Shown here: positions 21,752 to 33,664 of the stretch, piece after piece | Position numbering within the stretch: position 1 is the stretch's first letter | How the letters are laid out: every line of letters starts with the position of its first letter | Assembly: GCF_033473495.1 (NCBI RefSeq) | Contig: NC_088935.1 | Span: forward strand, 3,100,001-3,164,000 | Source of the DNA: Cercospora beticola | Taxonomy: Eukaryota; Ascomycota; Dothideomycetes; Mycosphaerellales; Mycosphaerellaceae | Length of the DNA stretch: 64,000 nt | Direction of reading: 5' to 3' | Notes under the pieces: model-generated | The model's input: the letters and a program-made list of their open reading frames with translations, nothing else | Told to the model about the DNA's origin: nothing | Databases searched by the model: none | Translations under genes and position numbers: made by a program

Positions 21752-23776
21752 CTAGCGAACACCACGTCGCCCTTCGTGCCGACTGTGTTCTCTGCCACTC
21801 CGGGACACGCTAGCCACAGTGCTGCCGTCTTCAACATCCACACTCGCGCTTCTCTTCACTTCCCTTACGTATGGGCCGTACCCATCGATGTTTCTGTTGT
21901 TCGGTGCACGCCTGAATTGTTCGCGCGATGGGCTCTCGCTCAGAACGCGGGCGGGCCCACTTGTGGCATCTGGTACTTCAGACCGACGGTGGACTCGAGA
22001 TCGAAGGCGCTGGGACGCACTCATCTCCGCACCGCGAAGCTCGTCGATGTCACCTGGCACAGAAAAGCCTCGAAACTCCGAAGAACTTGCATCACTGTCT
22101 GGAGGGGTAGGTGAGAAGTCTGTGCATTGTCAGCAGATGAAACTCAATCAGTAATGAAAACGGTTGTACTGACCCAATTTCTTAGAGAAATGCACGCGAC
22201 TTGACGCGTCACTAATGCGGCGCCGGATCTCTTCGACATGGTTCTTGTGAGCTGGTGCACTCGGAGATGCACCCGGGCCCTTTCTGTGATGAAGAACTTC
22301 TGTTGCTTCTCGGAAGTACTCTGCAGCTTTATCAGGGTGAGGAATTCGTCCAGACACCGGAGTGACTGTTCGTCGTCTGTACTCATATTCACGCTCGCCC
22401 CAGTCGTCTTTGTTGCCCGACCGCGAGCCTTGACTCGTAACGCTTGCTCGTGCTCTCTGGATTGGACGATCTGTTGGCGCATCGAGATGTTGCTCTGTAA
22501 CATTCCCCATTGCGTGATACTGGTATTGTGCGCCGGTTTCATATTCTCCTCTACCATCTTGGTAACGCCAAGTATCCTCCCTCTGGTCTGCTGGCATCTT
22601 GTTGGCCGCAGTTCTTCTTGCTTCATCTCCAGGCCAACGCGTCTTTTCGGACAGTGCCACAGATGGGATGTGGGCCACTGTAGACTCCTCGGCCTTGACC
22701 TCGATTTCCTTGTCCCAAGTCGAGTTGCTTTGAGACTCCCGGTCACGGCCTCGACGTGATACCTCGACTGAAATAACCTCCTGTGGAGTTTCTCGGCCGA
22801 AAGGAGCGGCGTTTGAGTCTCTGCCGGAGCGTTTCTTCGATGACATCCAGTGCTCGTTGACTGCGTCATCCTTCTCTTGCACGATACGGCGCTCAACTGG
22901 GACGCGGACTACTTCGACCATTCGACCATGCGCGTAAGGGTCTGCGTGTGTCTCGATTCTGCGTTCCGCCTGGCGATATCGTACTACCTCTTCCCTAGCA
23001 AGCTTCCGAATCTCAGACTCGGAGAGCTGCGTAAGATGTGGATCTGGTCTGACTTCACGGGTCCACATCACGCGTTCCGAGCTGGTTGCACGATTCGAGG
23101 AATTTTGCTGAAAAGTCTTGGATGGCACATGGGCGTGTACGGGGCCCGAGTCGTAGCCATCGGCGGGCGGTGGAGGCGGAATCTCGATAGTCTCAAATGC
23201 AACTCGGGCAGAGCCTTTGGTCGAAACGTTCTGTGTCGAGGATGGTGGAGGTGGAGGTGGTGGCAGTGCAGGCACGTAATCAGGGGCTTTAGGAGCACGC
23301 TGCACGGTGGAGGATGCCGGGCCACGCAATTGTTTGTGGACGATGTTGTTCTTAGGTATTTCGATTGACGCAATGTGCCGCCCTCGGTTGCGTTCGGCAG
23401 CGTTCGTAGCTTCCCTCTCAGTGTAAATGACCTCGATTTCTTGCCAATCATCTGGAGTCAGCAGTCGTCTCGCGCGACGCTGACGGGCCTCCGTATTGGT
23501 GGTGTACTCTGCGTGTGGCACGAAGCTCGCAATACCAATCCTGATGTCGTTACTCCTACTTTCTTCGACAATCTCGACGATAGAGCCGCGCTCTTTCTTG
23601 GTGGGATTTTGACAACGTCGGCAAACGCCTGGTGGCGGTGCCATGCCGTTGATGGGAATCGGGTTCTCGCGATGGTAGCGCGCACTGCGTTGGCGCAAGC
23701 AGACGCGACAGATGTGGTAGACCGCAAGAGGAGGCACATCCTGGCCATCGGCGCCAGATGCTGCGGACCCAGGCAT
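21752..23776 (-). CDS. uncharacterised fungal protein with N-terminal CxxC pair
   Basis: Exons 23776..22174 and 22119..21752 (54-nt intron, GTCAGT donor, TGCTGAC branch) give 656 residues; without splicing the frame stops early at 22148. Cys23-x2-Cys26 and Cys52-x2-Cys55, about 25 residues apart, suggest a small zinc ribbon. A short conserved block with GIASFVPHAEYTTN and a LTPDDWQEIEVIY segment follows. The rest is disordered, with a Pro run (about 172-180), Arg/Glu-rich heptad-like stretches and Ser/Arg clusters. I do not recognise a named family. Nuclear or RNA-linked roles would fit, but that is a guess. Confidence 0.68.
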
Positions 23777-24359
23777 AGTTTCTTGTGGCAGTCGGAGGTT
23801 GCTGGAGGTGCTCCGATAATCAATGTTGCTGTGCTCTCGCCGACTGCATCAATCGCAGACTTGGTGCGCTGGAGCGCAGGCCGGCTAAGATGCTTGTCAA
23901 GACGTAGGTGTGCTCCGGCGATGGAATTTATCAATGAATGGCGGCCGGACCGGCAAGTTTGCCGCTCGAAGGGGGTGAACGAGCTGACAGTGTTGAAGAT
24001 CAGAGGATGCGGAGTCGCATGCAAGCAAGTGTGGTTTGTGCAGGTGAAAGAAAGAAGGGGCGACTGTTGCCTCGAACTCACGAGGTCGTGGCGTCGCACA
24101 ACAAAGTGAAGCTTTGCAGGCGCGAAGGCAAATTCGAGTGTTTCCCCACACGAGTGAACAAACTGCTGCATCTTGCCAGCCACCTGCATCTGTAACAGCG
24201 ACATGTGCCCGCCAACGACGATAATCTTCGGCATAGTCGTCATTAGGCATGTGAGCACGCTTGGCTTAGCACTTGAAGAGAGCGCAGAAAGGGAAAGTCG
24301 GGTCAATGACTTCTTCCACTCAATCCGCTGTGGGCCCAATCACTTTTCTACTTGTTTCT
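23777..24359. other. upstream region of the CxxC gene
   Basis: 583 bp. Long open frames on the minus strand here run into the CxxC gene in the wrong frame and show no domain. No gene is supported. Confidence 0.4.
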
Positions 24360-24749
24360 TCATTCGCCAATGACATATGTGCAGCCCGCACTGCTCACGA
24401 ATACTTCATGGCGCCTGTTTGCATCAACGTCCAGTCGACTACCGGGGCCGAAGGTTTCTTTGCGTGGATTCGCATCGTCTGGATAGGTGATGGTGAGTTC
24501 GCCCGCGAGGATCAGATGCGTAGTAAGGCCGGCATGTGAGTGCGGCGGATAGTGCGCATTGCTGCACGATGAATAGCACTCATTAGTGACGCGTCCGTCG
24601 GGAACGGCTTGTCTACTCACGCGCCATCGGTCTGCACACGGTCAGCATACTGCGAGTGGCGACAATGACGCACGACGCACCCAAGTGAAGACGTGCTGAA
24701 ATCCCCAGTCGCGGACCTGCCGCTCTGCCTCGCCGCGGGAGAGATGCAT
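24360..24749 (-). CDS. small cupin-domain protein with an 11-nt exon
   Basis: Three exons: 24749..24681 (23 codons), 24631..24621 (11 nt) and 24561..24360, giving 93 residues. Introns of 49 and 59 nt have GTGCGT and GTGAGT donors, CTGAC and CTAAT branches and GTGCAG acceptors. Only inclusion of the 11-nt exon joins FTW to TDGA and then NAHYPPHSHAG in frame. The fold is a single cupin barrel: HSH at 34-36 as metal motif 1, a LILAGELTITY strand, and an RRHEV motif near the end. The usual Glu of motif 1 is not obvious. Such small fungal cupins are cytosolic and of unknown substrate. Confidence 0.8.
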
Positions 24750-24762
24750 GGCTACGTGAAAT

Positions 24763-24787
24763 GTGAAGTGAAGTGAAGTGAAGTGAA
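24763..24787. repeat. (GTGAA)5 microsatellite
   Basis: Five tandem GTGAA units lie 14 bp upstream of the cupin ATG, so the transcript leader would read TTCAC repeats. One more unit occurs at 24756..24760. Confidence 0.8.
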
Positions 24788-25080
24788 AGTGTGGTGGCGG
24801 AGGAAAGCGTGAAGGTCAGCCCCACCGACTGGGCTCCACTTGGCGCGTGTCTGGGCATTTGCACATGGCAGGTGGCACGCGAGCGACTGGAGCTGCTGCC
24901 AACAACGCTAGCTGACCGCAACACACAAACCACTTGCTTGCAGCAAGCGTGGCATGATGGCCGTTCGCAGCTGAGGTGCCTTCGTTTGCTGCCTCGCTCC
25001 CGTCTCACCTCACCTCACGCTCCTGCACCAACACCAAACCAACTCCCGCACTGTTGTGAACGCGTCCACCTCCCTCTCTC

Positions 25081-25140
25081 CGCTGTCCTCTCCGCTGTCC
25101 TCTCCGCTGTCCTCTCCGCTGTCCTCTCCGCTGTCCTCCC
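25081..25140 (+). repeat. 12-bp tandem repeat in the PLC leader, five units
   Basis: Units CGCTGTCCTCTC start at 25081, 25093, 25105, 25117 and 25129; the last has one change. The array ends four bases before the phospholipase C ATG at 25144. It is pyrimidine-rich on the + strand, so it would lie in the 5' leader or core promoter. Confidence 0.85.
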
Positions 25141-25143
25141 AAC

Positions 25144-27541
25144 ATGGCTTCCACTGCTCCAGCCCCGGCTCCATTGTCGCCGGCGATCACCAAGCGAGCG
25201 GCGGCAATCTTCCAGCCGTCCTCGCAGCATGCCACCTTGGATGAATTTCTTGCCCACCTCACCACGCCTCAGTCTTCCGCTGCGTTGCCCATCGATGTCG
25301 ATACTGCACATCCTCTTTCGCACTACTTCATCTCCAGCAGTCACAACACATGTAAGTCCTGTGCCAAGTAGTGCTCTCCCGAGCCTGTAGTCTGATATGT
25401 CTCAGACCTTTCCGGCAATCAATTGTGGTCCAAGAGCTCTGGGGATGCCTATCAGCAAGTATTGAAGCTGGACTGTCGGTGCATTGAGATTGATCTTTGG
25501 GATGGCGATTCTCCCTCCTCTTCGGAAGCAGAAGACAACGCCAAGAAACCTGACGACGTCAACAAACTGTCTGGACTGCTGAAGAAGAAGCTAAATAGAC
25601 TCCGATCCCGCTCCGATCCAAAGGCAGACGACGATGATCAGCCCAAGCCCGACGATTTGATGCCCATGCCCTGGAGGACTGCATCTGGACGCTCAGAACC
25701 AGTCGTCTATCATGGCTACACGGCAACCAAGGAGGTGCCCTTTCGAAAGGTCAGGCTGGTGCATGGAAATGTCTCGCTGTCGCTGACAATGCACAGGTGT
25801 GTGAGGTCGTTCGTCAATACGCCTTCTATCGCACCACTCTACCTCTGATTGTTAGCTTGGAGGTCCACTGCAGTCCGCCACAGCAAGAAATCGTCTGCGA
25901 GCTCATGCAAGACTACTGGGGTGAATTTTTGGTAAAGCTACCAGACGGCTTCTCTGACTCAACGCCATTACCATCGTTGGAAAACCTGCGGAAGAAAATC
26001 CTCGTCAAGGTGAAGTTTGTCCCTCCAGAGAAGGCCAAGAACAAGGACGCCAACGAGGACGACTCCAGTGAGGACGAGGGCGACGCCACGAAGAAGAGCA
26101 AAATCATCGAAAAGTTGAGCACCATGGGTGTTTTCACGCGTGCCTTCCATTTTCAAAGCTTCGACCATCCGACCTCCAGCATTCCTACGCATGTCTTCTC
26201 CTTCGGCGAAAGCAAACTGCTCAAGGCCTGTGAAGAGCAACCAGAACAGCTTCTAAAACACAACCAGCACTATCTCATGCGCGCTTACCCTAAAGGTGAG
26301 ATGACCAGCTCATGCCCACGATTATGACACTGATCGTTCATAGGGACACGATTAAGGTCAACAAACCTGGATCCTGCTCCTTTCTGGCGCTATGGAGTTC
26401 AGATGGTCGCTTTGAACTTTCAGAAGATCAACGCCGCAAACATGCTCAACTTTGCCCAGTTCGAGTCGACGGGTGGTTATGTCTTGAAACCACACGGCTA
26501 TCTGCCAACAGGCAGTGGTGACGGAGTGCAAGCACGCCGCAGATCCCTCGATCTGAGCGTGAAATTGCACGCTGCACAAGCTCTAGGCACACCCAAGGAT
26601 GTCCCGAAGGCGTACGTCAAGTGTGAACTGCACGTTGGAAGCAAAGACGAATTTGAGAAGAACAAAATCGCAAAAGGAGGGAAGAATAAGGGTGGTGAGT
26701 GGAAGCACAAAAGTAGCGTCGTTGAATCCCGGGATCCCGAGTTCGATGAGCTGTTGGACTTCCGAGGAGTGCACGGCATCGTGCCCGAGTTGTCTTTCTT
26801 CCGGTAAGTGCAAGTCCCCGTCTGCCAGGTCCCGCTGCGTCCGTCTACACCGCTCCTTTCCCCTGCGCTCCGATGTCTCGCCCATGCATTCGCTCTCCCG
26901 ATACCAGGACTGCAGACTGTGCGCAACGCAACATTCTCATCGTCGGCAATCTTCTGCTCAGCAGTCCTTCGGGATCCGCGCTTCAGGTTGGCCTCATTGG
27001 ATGTGTCAAGAGATCCTTTCGAACTCGACTTGAGAGAAGGGGCTGTTGTCCCGTGGGCCACTCAGCTGTGAGCCAAGAACATAGCATGTCACGAGCTTCC
27101 TACGGGGCGCAAGCCGACAGCGTGGAACATATTGATATGCGCCGGGTTCGTGTGAATCCCGAACAGACGGGAGGGGAACGCGGCATCTAGGTCCAGTGCA
27201 CCGGTAACCAGCATGCGTGCAGCATCGGGAGCTGGGTTCCCCATGGCAGCCTCCTGGAACTTGATTCGTTTCGTTCAGGGACAAATTCGGAAGAAATAAA
27301 AACTGACATGTGGGCAGATTGAAGGTGATGGATGATGTTTCTTACCAAAAGGATGACCTGCTTGGCTGGGCGTGCTATCGATTGGGTAAGATCCTACAAC
27401 ACAATCTCTGTTTGACATCTTCCCTAACACTCATCAGACCGCTTGCCGAACGGCCCTATTCTGGTTCATCTACGCGGCGAGGATTATAAGCCCAACGGTG
27501 CGAGGCTGCTACTCTCCGTGACCTCGCAGTGGACCGAGTAA
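25144..27541 (+). CDS. phosphoinositide-specific phospholipase C (X-Y-C2, no PH or EF-hand)
   Basis: It cleaves PIP2 to IP3 and diacylglycerol. Six exons: 25144..25351, 25406..25749, 25797..26295, 26344..26803, 27318..27385 and 27438..27541, giving 560 residues. Catalytic X domain: His67 in SSHNTYLSG, EIDLWDG (97-103) for calcium, and His172 in VYHGYT. Acidic linkers follow, then the Y domain (STMGVFTRAFHFQSF, YPKGTR, FWRYGVQMVALNFQ) and a short C2 domain (DPEFDE, then WACYRLDRL). The lack of PH and EF-hand domains matches the small PLCs found in many fungi. Intron 4 (26804..27317) is 514 nt, about ten times its neighbours; the sequence on both sides is contiguous in the family, so nothing is missing. 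Confidence 0.92.
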
Positions 27542-29410
27542 TCGGCTCGCGCGACACTGTGCTCTTCTCAACATGCGCTTTGTGTTCCCAAGCTCCTGAA
27601 TGCATGGTGCACGAGGTGTGCCGCAACATTACGGTTGCCGGGAATTGCCAACGCATGGCCATCTGATCAATGTTGCAGTACCCTCGCACTGCAGTTCCAA
27701 CTGCCGGGTTTGCATTCGGCGCCTGCTCCTGCTAATGATGCACAATGAGCTGTGTAGGTCCATCCAGCTGCGGGTCGCGAGATGCAGTGGAGACCGCTTC
27801 TCAGTACTCACCGGGCCATTGTTCGGTTGCTGATATCGCACGTCGAGTGGCTTTGAGCATCCGTTGATCGGGCCACGCGTTGCTGAGATGAGCAAAGCGA
27901 TACTATACAGCAATGCGACAGAGAGCGACAGCGGAAAAATACACGGAAGCAATGCAAAGTCGCACATCCTATACCTGTAAGCTCGTTGTACAGCTCCGAC
28001 GTCGCTACGCACTGCACAGTCGTGACTCCGGCTCGTGAAACAAAGCTTCGGCAGTTAATATTTTGATTTTATGGAATCTGAACAATATTCTGATTCGAGC
28101 TGGGATGAAGTCGCCATCTGACTCTTGTGTTTCTCTTTGCAGACAGAATTGCCGGGGTTTGACAGGGATGTGGCGCAGACCCTCGTTGTGCGCATGAAGA
28201 ATGCACACATCACAAAATCTTTCCGCAGTTCGACCCAGAGCCATCAGCGAGCCGTCCATCATCGTGCAACGCTCAACGTGTGCACTTCGGGGCTGCCGGG
28301 CGCCTCGCAGTCGTCTGCACTGGCGCTCATCGGTGGCCCATCAACCGTACTCTGTGAGCAGCATTTTGCAACCTATCTTCCCGACGGATCCCGACTTTCA
28401 AGATCCCTGCAATTCAAGATATCGAATCAATGCCATAATGCTTGGCTGATGAGCGACTCTGCCTCATGCTGAACCCGGTCATCGGACCGGTAGCCAGCAA
28501 GAGAAGCCGCATCTTAGCACGGCAGTCTTCTGCTTGCGACAAATAACATTCTGTTCCGCACGGCGGCATTGACGTGTCGTCCATGGCAGGCCTTGTTTCA
28601 CCGATCACAACTGCCTGGTCACCGGATGCTGCCATTGGCAGGAAGCAACGCAAGATATGGGTTCCCGGTACGAAGGTTTCTGCCCTTTGCCATGCTTTTA
28701 CTTGGCTTCAGTATTCACTCCATTATCACGAATGGAGTGGAGAAGTCTCAGATCTGGAGGCAGTAGTTCGTGATCGGACACAGACACACGGACTTAACGT
28801 GCAATAGATCACTCGGCTTCTGGAAATTCTCTCGTGCATCGTGCAACTCATGTCGCACATTCATTGACAAGTATGGAGATCAGAAGCAAGCTCCCTAGGT
28901 TTCGCGGCTTCCATGTCCGAGCTAGCACTTTCCGGGGGTTCACCGCATAATATGGCCTGCCCGCTGAACCTGCTCTTTCGTACGGACAACTGGGCACAGG
29001 TCACAACATGAGCATGAGTGAGTATCTCACTTGGAGTATGCTGCTGGGTTAGTGTCACCTCGCAAAACCAGGTAGGCTTGTACCTGGTTCTCATATCGGA
29101 TGCAGTCTTTGCAGAACTGCTGGACAAAGGTTATAAGTCAAGCCGCCTTTGCTCCTTCCTGGATTCCTTCTCGTCTCTGCAGGGCAAAGATTTAATACTC
29201 ATTCCATCTTCCATTGGAAGAACGTCTCCGACTCATCACCCAATCGCCTTGTCTCATCACTCTGCCTCATCGCTCGGCCTACTGCAAGTCTTCCCTTTCT
29301 GGCAATTCGATCGACATATCACGACAAAAAGTCCATCCCGCAGATACGCACCTCAAGCCATTGGCGAACAAGTCTCGTTCACGACATTCGAAAATCACAT
29401 CACACACATC
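27542..29410. other. intergenic region, 1.9 kb
   Basis: The largest gene-poor stretch here. Short open frames on both strands lack splice-consistent extension and domains. The pyrimidine-rich, TC-rich part near 29150-29400 is the likely promoter and leader of the zinc-ribbon gene. Confidence 0.45.
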
Positions 29411-29758
29411 ATGACCTACACGGCCAAACGCTACGAGACGCTTAAGCGTCTGGGAATCGAGCAACTCCCACCTCTCCACGCCTGCTCAACGAACGAGAGC
29501 GATACGAGCGACAACACTTTCGCCATCATCAACCCTCTCACATCGACAATGCCCATTCGTGAACGCCCGGTAAGCAAGAGTGTCATTTCCCGACAGTCTC
29601 ATCAGTCAGATAAATTGATCAAATGACGGGAAGTGCTGACGACAGATTTTCCGCACGAACAGGTTCCAGGCCGCAGATGTCCCACCTGTGCGGCTCGTGG
29701 GGCAACGGTGTGGGTCATCCCCGGCAAGCGCTGTCCATCATGCGGCACTGAGGTCTGA
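29411..29758 (+). CDS. 84-residue zinc-ribbon protein
   Basis: Exons 29411..29569 and 29663..29758, with a 93-nt intron (GTAAGC donor, CTGAC branch at about 29637, AACAG acceptor). A nearer AG at 29644 would put the second exon out of frame. The C-terminus has C59-P-T-C62 and C77-P-S-C80 flanking a TVWVIPGKR strand-turn-strand, a compact rubredoxin-like or zinc-ribbon knuckle. The N-terminal half is low in structure. I have the impression that similar short fungal proteins exist, all unnamed. The start at 29411 follows CACATC; the frame is open further upstream, but without conserved sequence. Confidence 0.72.
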
Positions 29759-30821
29759 TCGATCAAAAGGGAGAGATAGCGCGAGGGGACTTTGTGGTTC
29801 TTTCGCGCATCTCGAGGGAATTGTCTTTGGGGAGCCATCGCATGTACCATATGTGTGCATGCAATTACGCACGCGTGCACGATGGACATATTCGGGCTGG
29901 CGTGATGGCGCATTGGTTATCTGTATCTTTTGAAACGAGCGGGGAGTTAGGGAAACTTGCGGTCTGAAGCAGATGGAAATTTCTTGTTACTGGCAAGGCA
30001 TTGGACATACACGTGCACATGCTGCTCTGCGGGAGTTGGATGGCAGGAGCAACAGAGGCGTGATGGCATTGCTCAATTCTGTTCTCTTCATCATCAGCGT
30101 TCTTAGCGTAGCGAGCGCAAAAAGTTTTCTTGTATGATATCGATAGGTCAAACAAGCCGGGGCGATGCATGAGACTTGGGATAATTAATCAACTTGGATC
30201 ACTGGTCTGAACAGCAAACTCAAATTTGTCTTTGCCTGCCTTCTTCTTCGTTGGAAAAGTCAAAAAGCATGGCTTGGAAAGAGAGATGCGAGAGTTTAGT
30301 TCCCCGGCAGGGATGTCATGCATGAATGATGATGGGGCATGGACAAGGATGTGCTTGGATCCATTTGAGTTTGATGTCACGCGTAGATCGTCCGTCTCGG
30401 CGTGCCGTTGCTGGTGCGGCGGGCTGACTTTCCATTGATGAGATGAGCTTCTGTGCTTCGCCGAGTTGAGAACTTTTTGAGATACATAGCATGCATTGCG
30501 ACGATTGTATCTGCCGAATCTTTCAGAAAGCGACTAACGTAGGTTTTGCCCCCAATGTAATTTATTCTCGAACCATCGCCTGATCGCGCATATTTGTCTG
30601 CTCATATTGAGCTAGACGTTCTGTGCATCTGAGGCTATGCTCAGTGGTATTATGCTTGACGCACTCTTCTCTCTCATACCACCTGCGATTGCGATGAACG
30701 AAGAAAGAGCTCACAATATGTGCGATTTCGAATCCGCATGCCCGTTGACTGCGACGGAGTATCAGTAGGCACTTCCGACTCTGCATCAACAATGGCTATC
30801 ATGTCGGAACCCAAATGAGCC
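29759..30821. other. intergenic region, convergent gene ends
   Basis: About 1.06 kb, AT-richer than average, between the 3' ends of the zinc-ribbon gene and the 856-residue gene. No gene seen. Confidence 0.45.
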
Positions 30822-33664
30822 TCAACCACACAGGAAGATATCCTCAGCAACTTGCCATCCGTAGGCATGCTTCAGACGTCTGCCGAAAGTTCGGACCATG
30901 GCTTTGGGGATTTTGGCACCCTTGCGAACTTCCTTCGGCTGATGGAAAGAGATGGATCTCTGCAGATCCAGCTTGCCGGAAGTTTGAACGCCGGCATCTG
31001 TCTCCACGACTTCGCCTTTCGGTACGGGGTTGAACGTCCAGGCGCTCCCATACAACTTGACGGGCTGCAGACCGATGGCGTTGAATGCGAACAACAAGTC
31101 GTCCCAAGGTACTTCGAAACGTTGTTGCGCAGCAGCGGACGGCGATGGCAGCAGTGCCGTGAAGACCTTGAATGCCCTCTTAGGGATCGTGACCTTCTCC
31201 GGCGGTGCTCCAGCTCGTGCCACCTCACGCAGATCATCGTCGGCTAAGATCCGACGAGGATCGGGCGCGGCGGGTGTGCCATGAGTTTTGACTTTGCTCT
31301 TGACAGGGGTTCGCACGAATTCCTTCTTCGGTATTGGCAAGTCGAGATAGTTCGGGTGATGAACGTTGCCGTCCAGCTCAGCGAGAACCCCCTTTTGATC
31401 GTCGCTGTGGACGGCGTGTGACGGCGAGGTCAAGAGCGTTTCTGAGAGCTCACTCCAAGGCTGCGTCCTGTGAATTTCTCGGGTGGTTCTTGCTCTATTT
31501 TTCAGAACTTTGGTCAGGCTGATGCCTGCTGAGCGTGTTACAACCGCTTCAAATGACTTCCAGAAGATATCGAGTTTCCTCTCTGCTCGCACCATTTGGT
31601 CGACAGTGGCCTTGGTAGGCCGCTTCTCTGCCACTGCTGGGTAGTCGGTCATATCCCGATCGTTCGGCTCGAACTTCGAGATGGTGTTGTGGCTCGTGGC
31701 TGCACTGATGCCATAGTGCATCTTGTTCACCAGAACCCGCGTCTTATCCACGGTCTTTGCCACGTCGTTGCGGCATGCCAACAACGTAGCCTTGTTCTCG
31801 TCGAACCAAGGAGCAAGTGCATCGATGCACTTGATTTCGGAGACCAGTGCCAGATCTGCGAACTGAGATGCAATCCATGGATCTATGAGACTTGCTGCTT
31901 CGGTGTCGGTCTCAAACATCTAGCTTCGGAGTCAGTAAGCTCTGGAGTCAGTGGTCTCGTGATAAGACTTACGTATTGAATTTCTTGAACAAGGCCGTGA
32001 AGACCGTGCAGCTCGCGCTGGTGTTGGTTGTGGATCGAGAAAAACAACGTATCGAGCCGTCTCTCGCAGCTAGTTGCCTTCAACTGCAGGATCCATCGGC
32101 CGCTCGCAGGCGAGGCAGAATCCTCAAGTTCGAACCTATACCTGTTCCTGAGCCGTGGACTAGTTTGCAGTCCTCCGTGCAGCATGGAGATCGGTATCAT
32201 CATGAGTCGTGTGAGTACCTCATGCATAGCGGCCCATTTCTCTTCGTCTTGTTTTGCCAAGCGGACAGTCTTGTCGTTTGCCCGAGCCAGCTGGACGTCA
32301 ATTGAGGCCATCGAGCTCAGCCGTTTGGCGATATCATCCCAAAAGACGAAGACAAGATACGCGTTGGTCAACATCTTGTTGAGGGCGGTCTGCCAGTCGC
32401 TACGACAGCCAAATTCAGTCTCCCCGTCATGCTCACGATATTCTCGTAGAGTTGCCGCGAAATATCCCGGATCCTCTTTGAGAAGCCAAATATGATCCTC
32501 CGATGTTTCGCAGCGACTGTCGACCAGCATCTTCAGTCGCTTGAGATCAAGCATTTGGGGAACACGATACGGGGCTTCCAGGGAGTGAGCACTCATCGAC
32601 GGGTACTCATCCGGCCCGGGCGACCCTGGCATCTTCGTTGGCTCCGGAATTGAAGGCGCCAAGAAGAACATCGTTGGGCGTATGTCGTGCAAAATCAACT
32701 TGACACATTCGAGCAGAAATTCGTACGTGCGTTGAAGGAGTTCGAGCGAGAGGAGGCCTTCGTTTGAGCGTCGCAAAAACCTGTATAATCACATTGCTCA
32801 GTATTGGTACTATGCACATGAGCGGAAAGACTGACTTGTACTGGGAGGTCTTCAGCGATATCGCGTGATGCTTGATAAGCTTGCCGTAACGCTGTGGAGA
32901 GTGCCTGTCCTCGAACAGCATACCGGCATCGTCTTCGTCATGGTCTTCGAGATAGTGCTCTGAGCAACAATAGTCCTCAAAAACGTCGGCGAAGTCAAAC
33001 CCTCGATCCCAGCCGCTACCAAGATGTCTGTAAGGCCGTCAGTGTCAGGCACGCTGAGCAGAATACCAAACCAAAACCACATACGCTGCGTTGACGTCCG
33101 CCAGTCGAAAAGTGTCGGGCAAGTTGCGACCACGGGATTTGATGAAGAGAAGCAGGAGATTGCGTTTCAGGAGATCCTCAAGGTTGATGTATGGCCACAA
33201 GTACGCCTCTGGAAGGCATGGGACCCGCTTCTTGTTGGAGCGCAAGTTCTTGAAATCGGGACGATGCCCGGCGGACATGTTGGGCCAGGCGCCAAGAAGA
33301 ATTTGCCGGCGCTGGGTCACGCTCTTTTTGCTGTGCAGAGGTCAGCCGTGTCCACGGAGTTGATGGCTCTGGGGCGACACGCACATCCATCGCTTCTGGA
33401 TCGTGCCCTCGTATCGCTTCACAATCGCGTTCAATTTCGTCCAGTCTTTGAAGATGGACGCGGAGAAGCGTTTCGTGGCGCGCTCGATGTCCTCATCGCT
33501 GAGACTCGCGGGGATGGGTAAGTCTGGGAGCCGTCAGTTTGAAGCACTGGGAGGGCAGCGGTGACGAGCGACGCACCAGTGCCTTTGTTGAAGCGGCAGC
33601 ACTTGCATGGCACCCACTCGTTGCCATCGATTTCTTCGAAGGTGACGGAGACGTATTCCGCCAT
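30822..33664 (-). CDS. large fungal-specific protein of unknown function
   Basis: Six exons: 33664..33577, 33523..33385, 33330..33085, 33027..32836, 32780..31973 and 31919..30822, giving 856 residues. Introns are 53, 54, 57, 55 and 53 nt, all phase-consistent. Conserved-looking blocks are QRRQILLGAWPNMS, EAYLWPYINLEDL, LLLLFIKSRGR, the CVKLILHDI helix, and a C-terminal block with PWDDLLFAFNAIG, RSISFHQP and GRRLKHAYGW. I recognise this arrangement from unnamed fungal proteins but know no function. The N-terminus carries CKCC. No membrane segments; mostly helical. Predictors that treat the pieces separately would give at least three false genes. Confidence 0.72.

Noticed and set aside
23458..24339. 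293-codon minus-strand frame upstream of the CxxC gene
   Set aside because: It overlaps the real gene in another frame, is Ser/Thr-rich by composition, and shows no conserved block.
26498..27061. 187-codon minus-strand frame over PLC exon 4 and the long intron
   Set aside because: Half of it is the complement of the conserved C2 coding sequence; no independent support.
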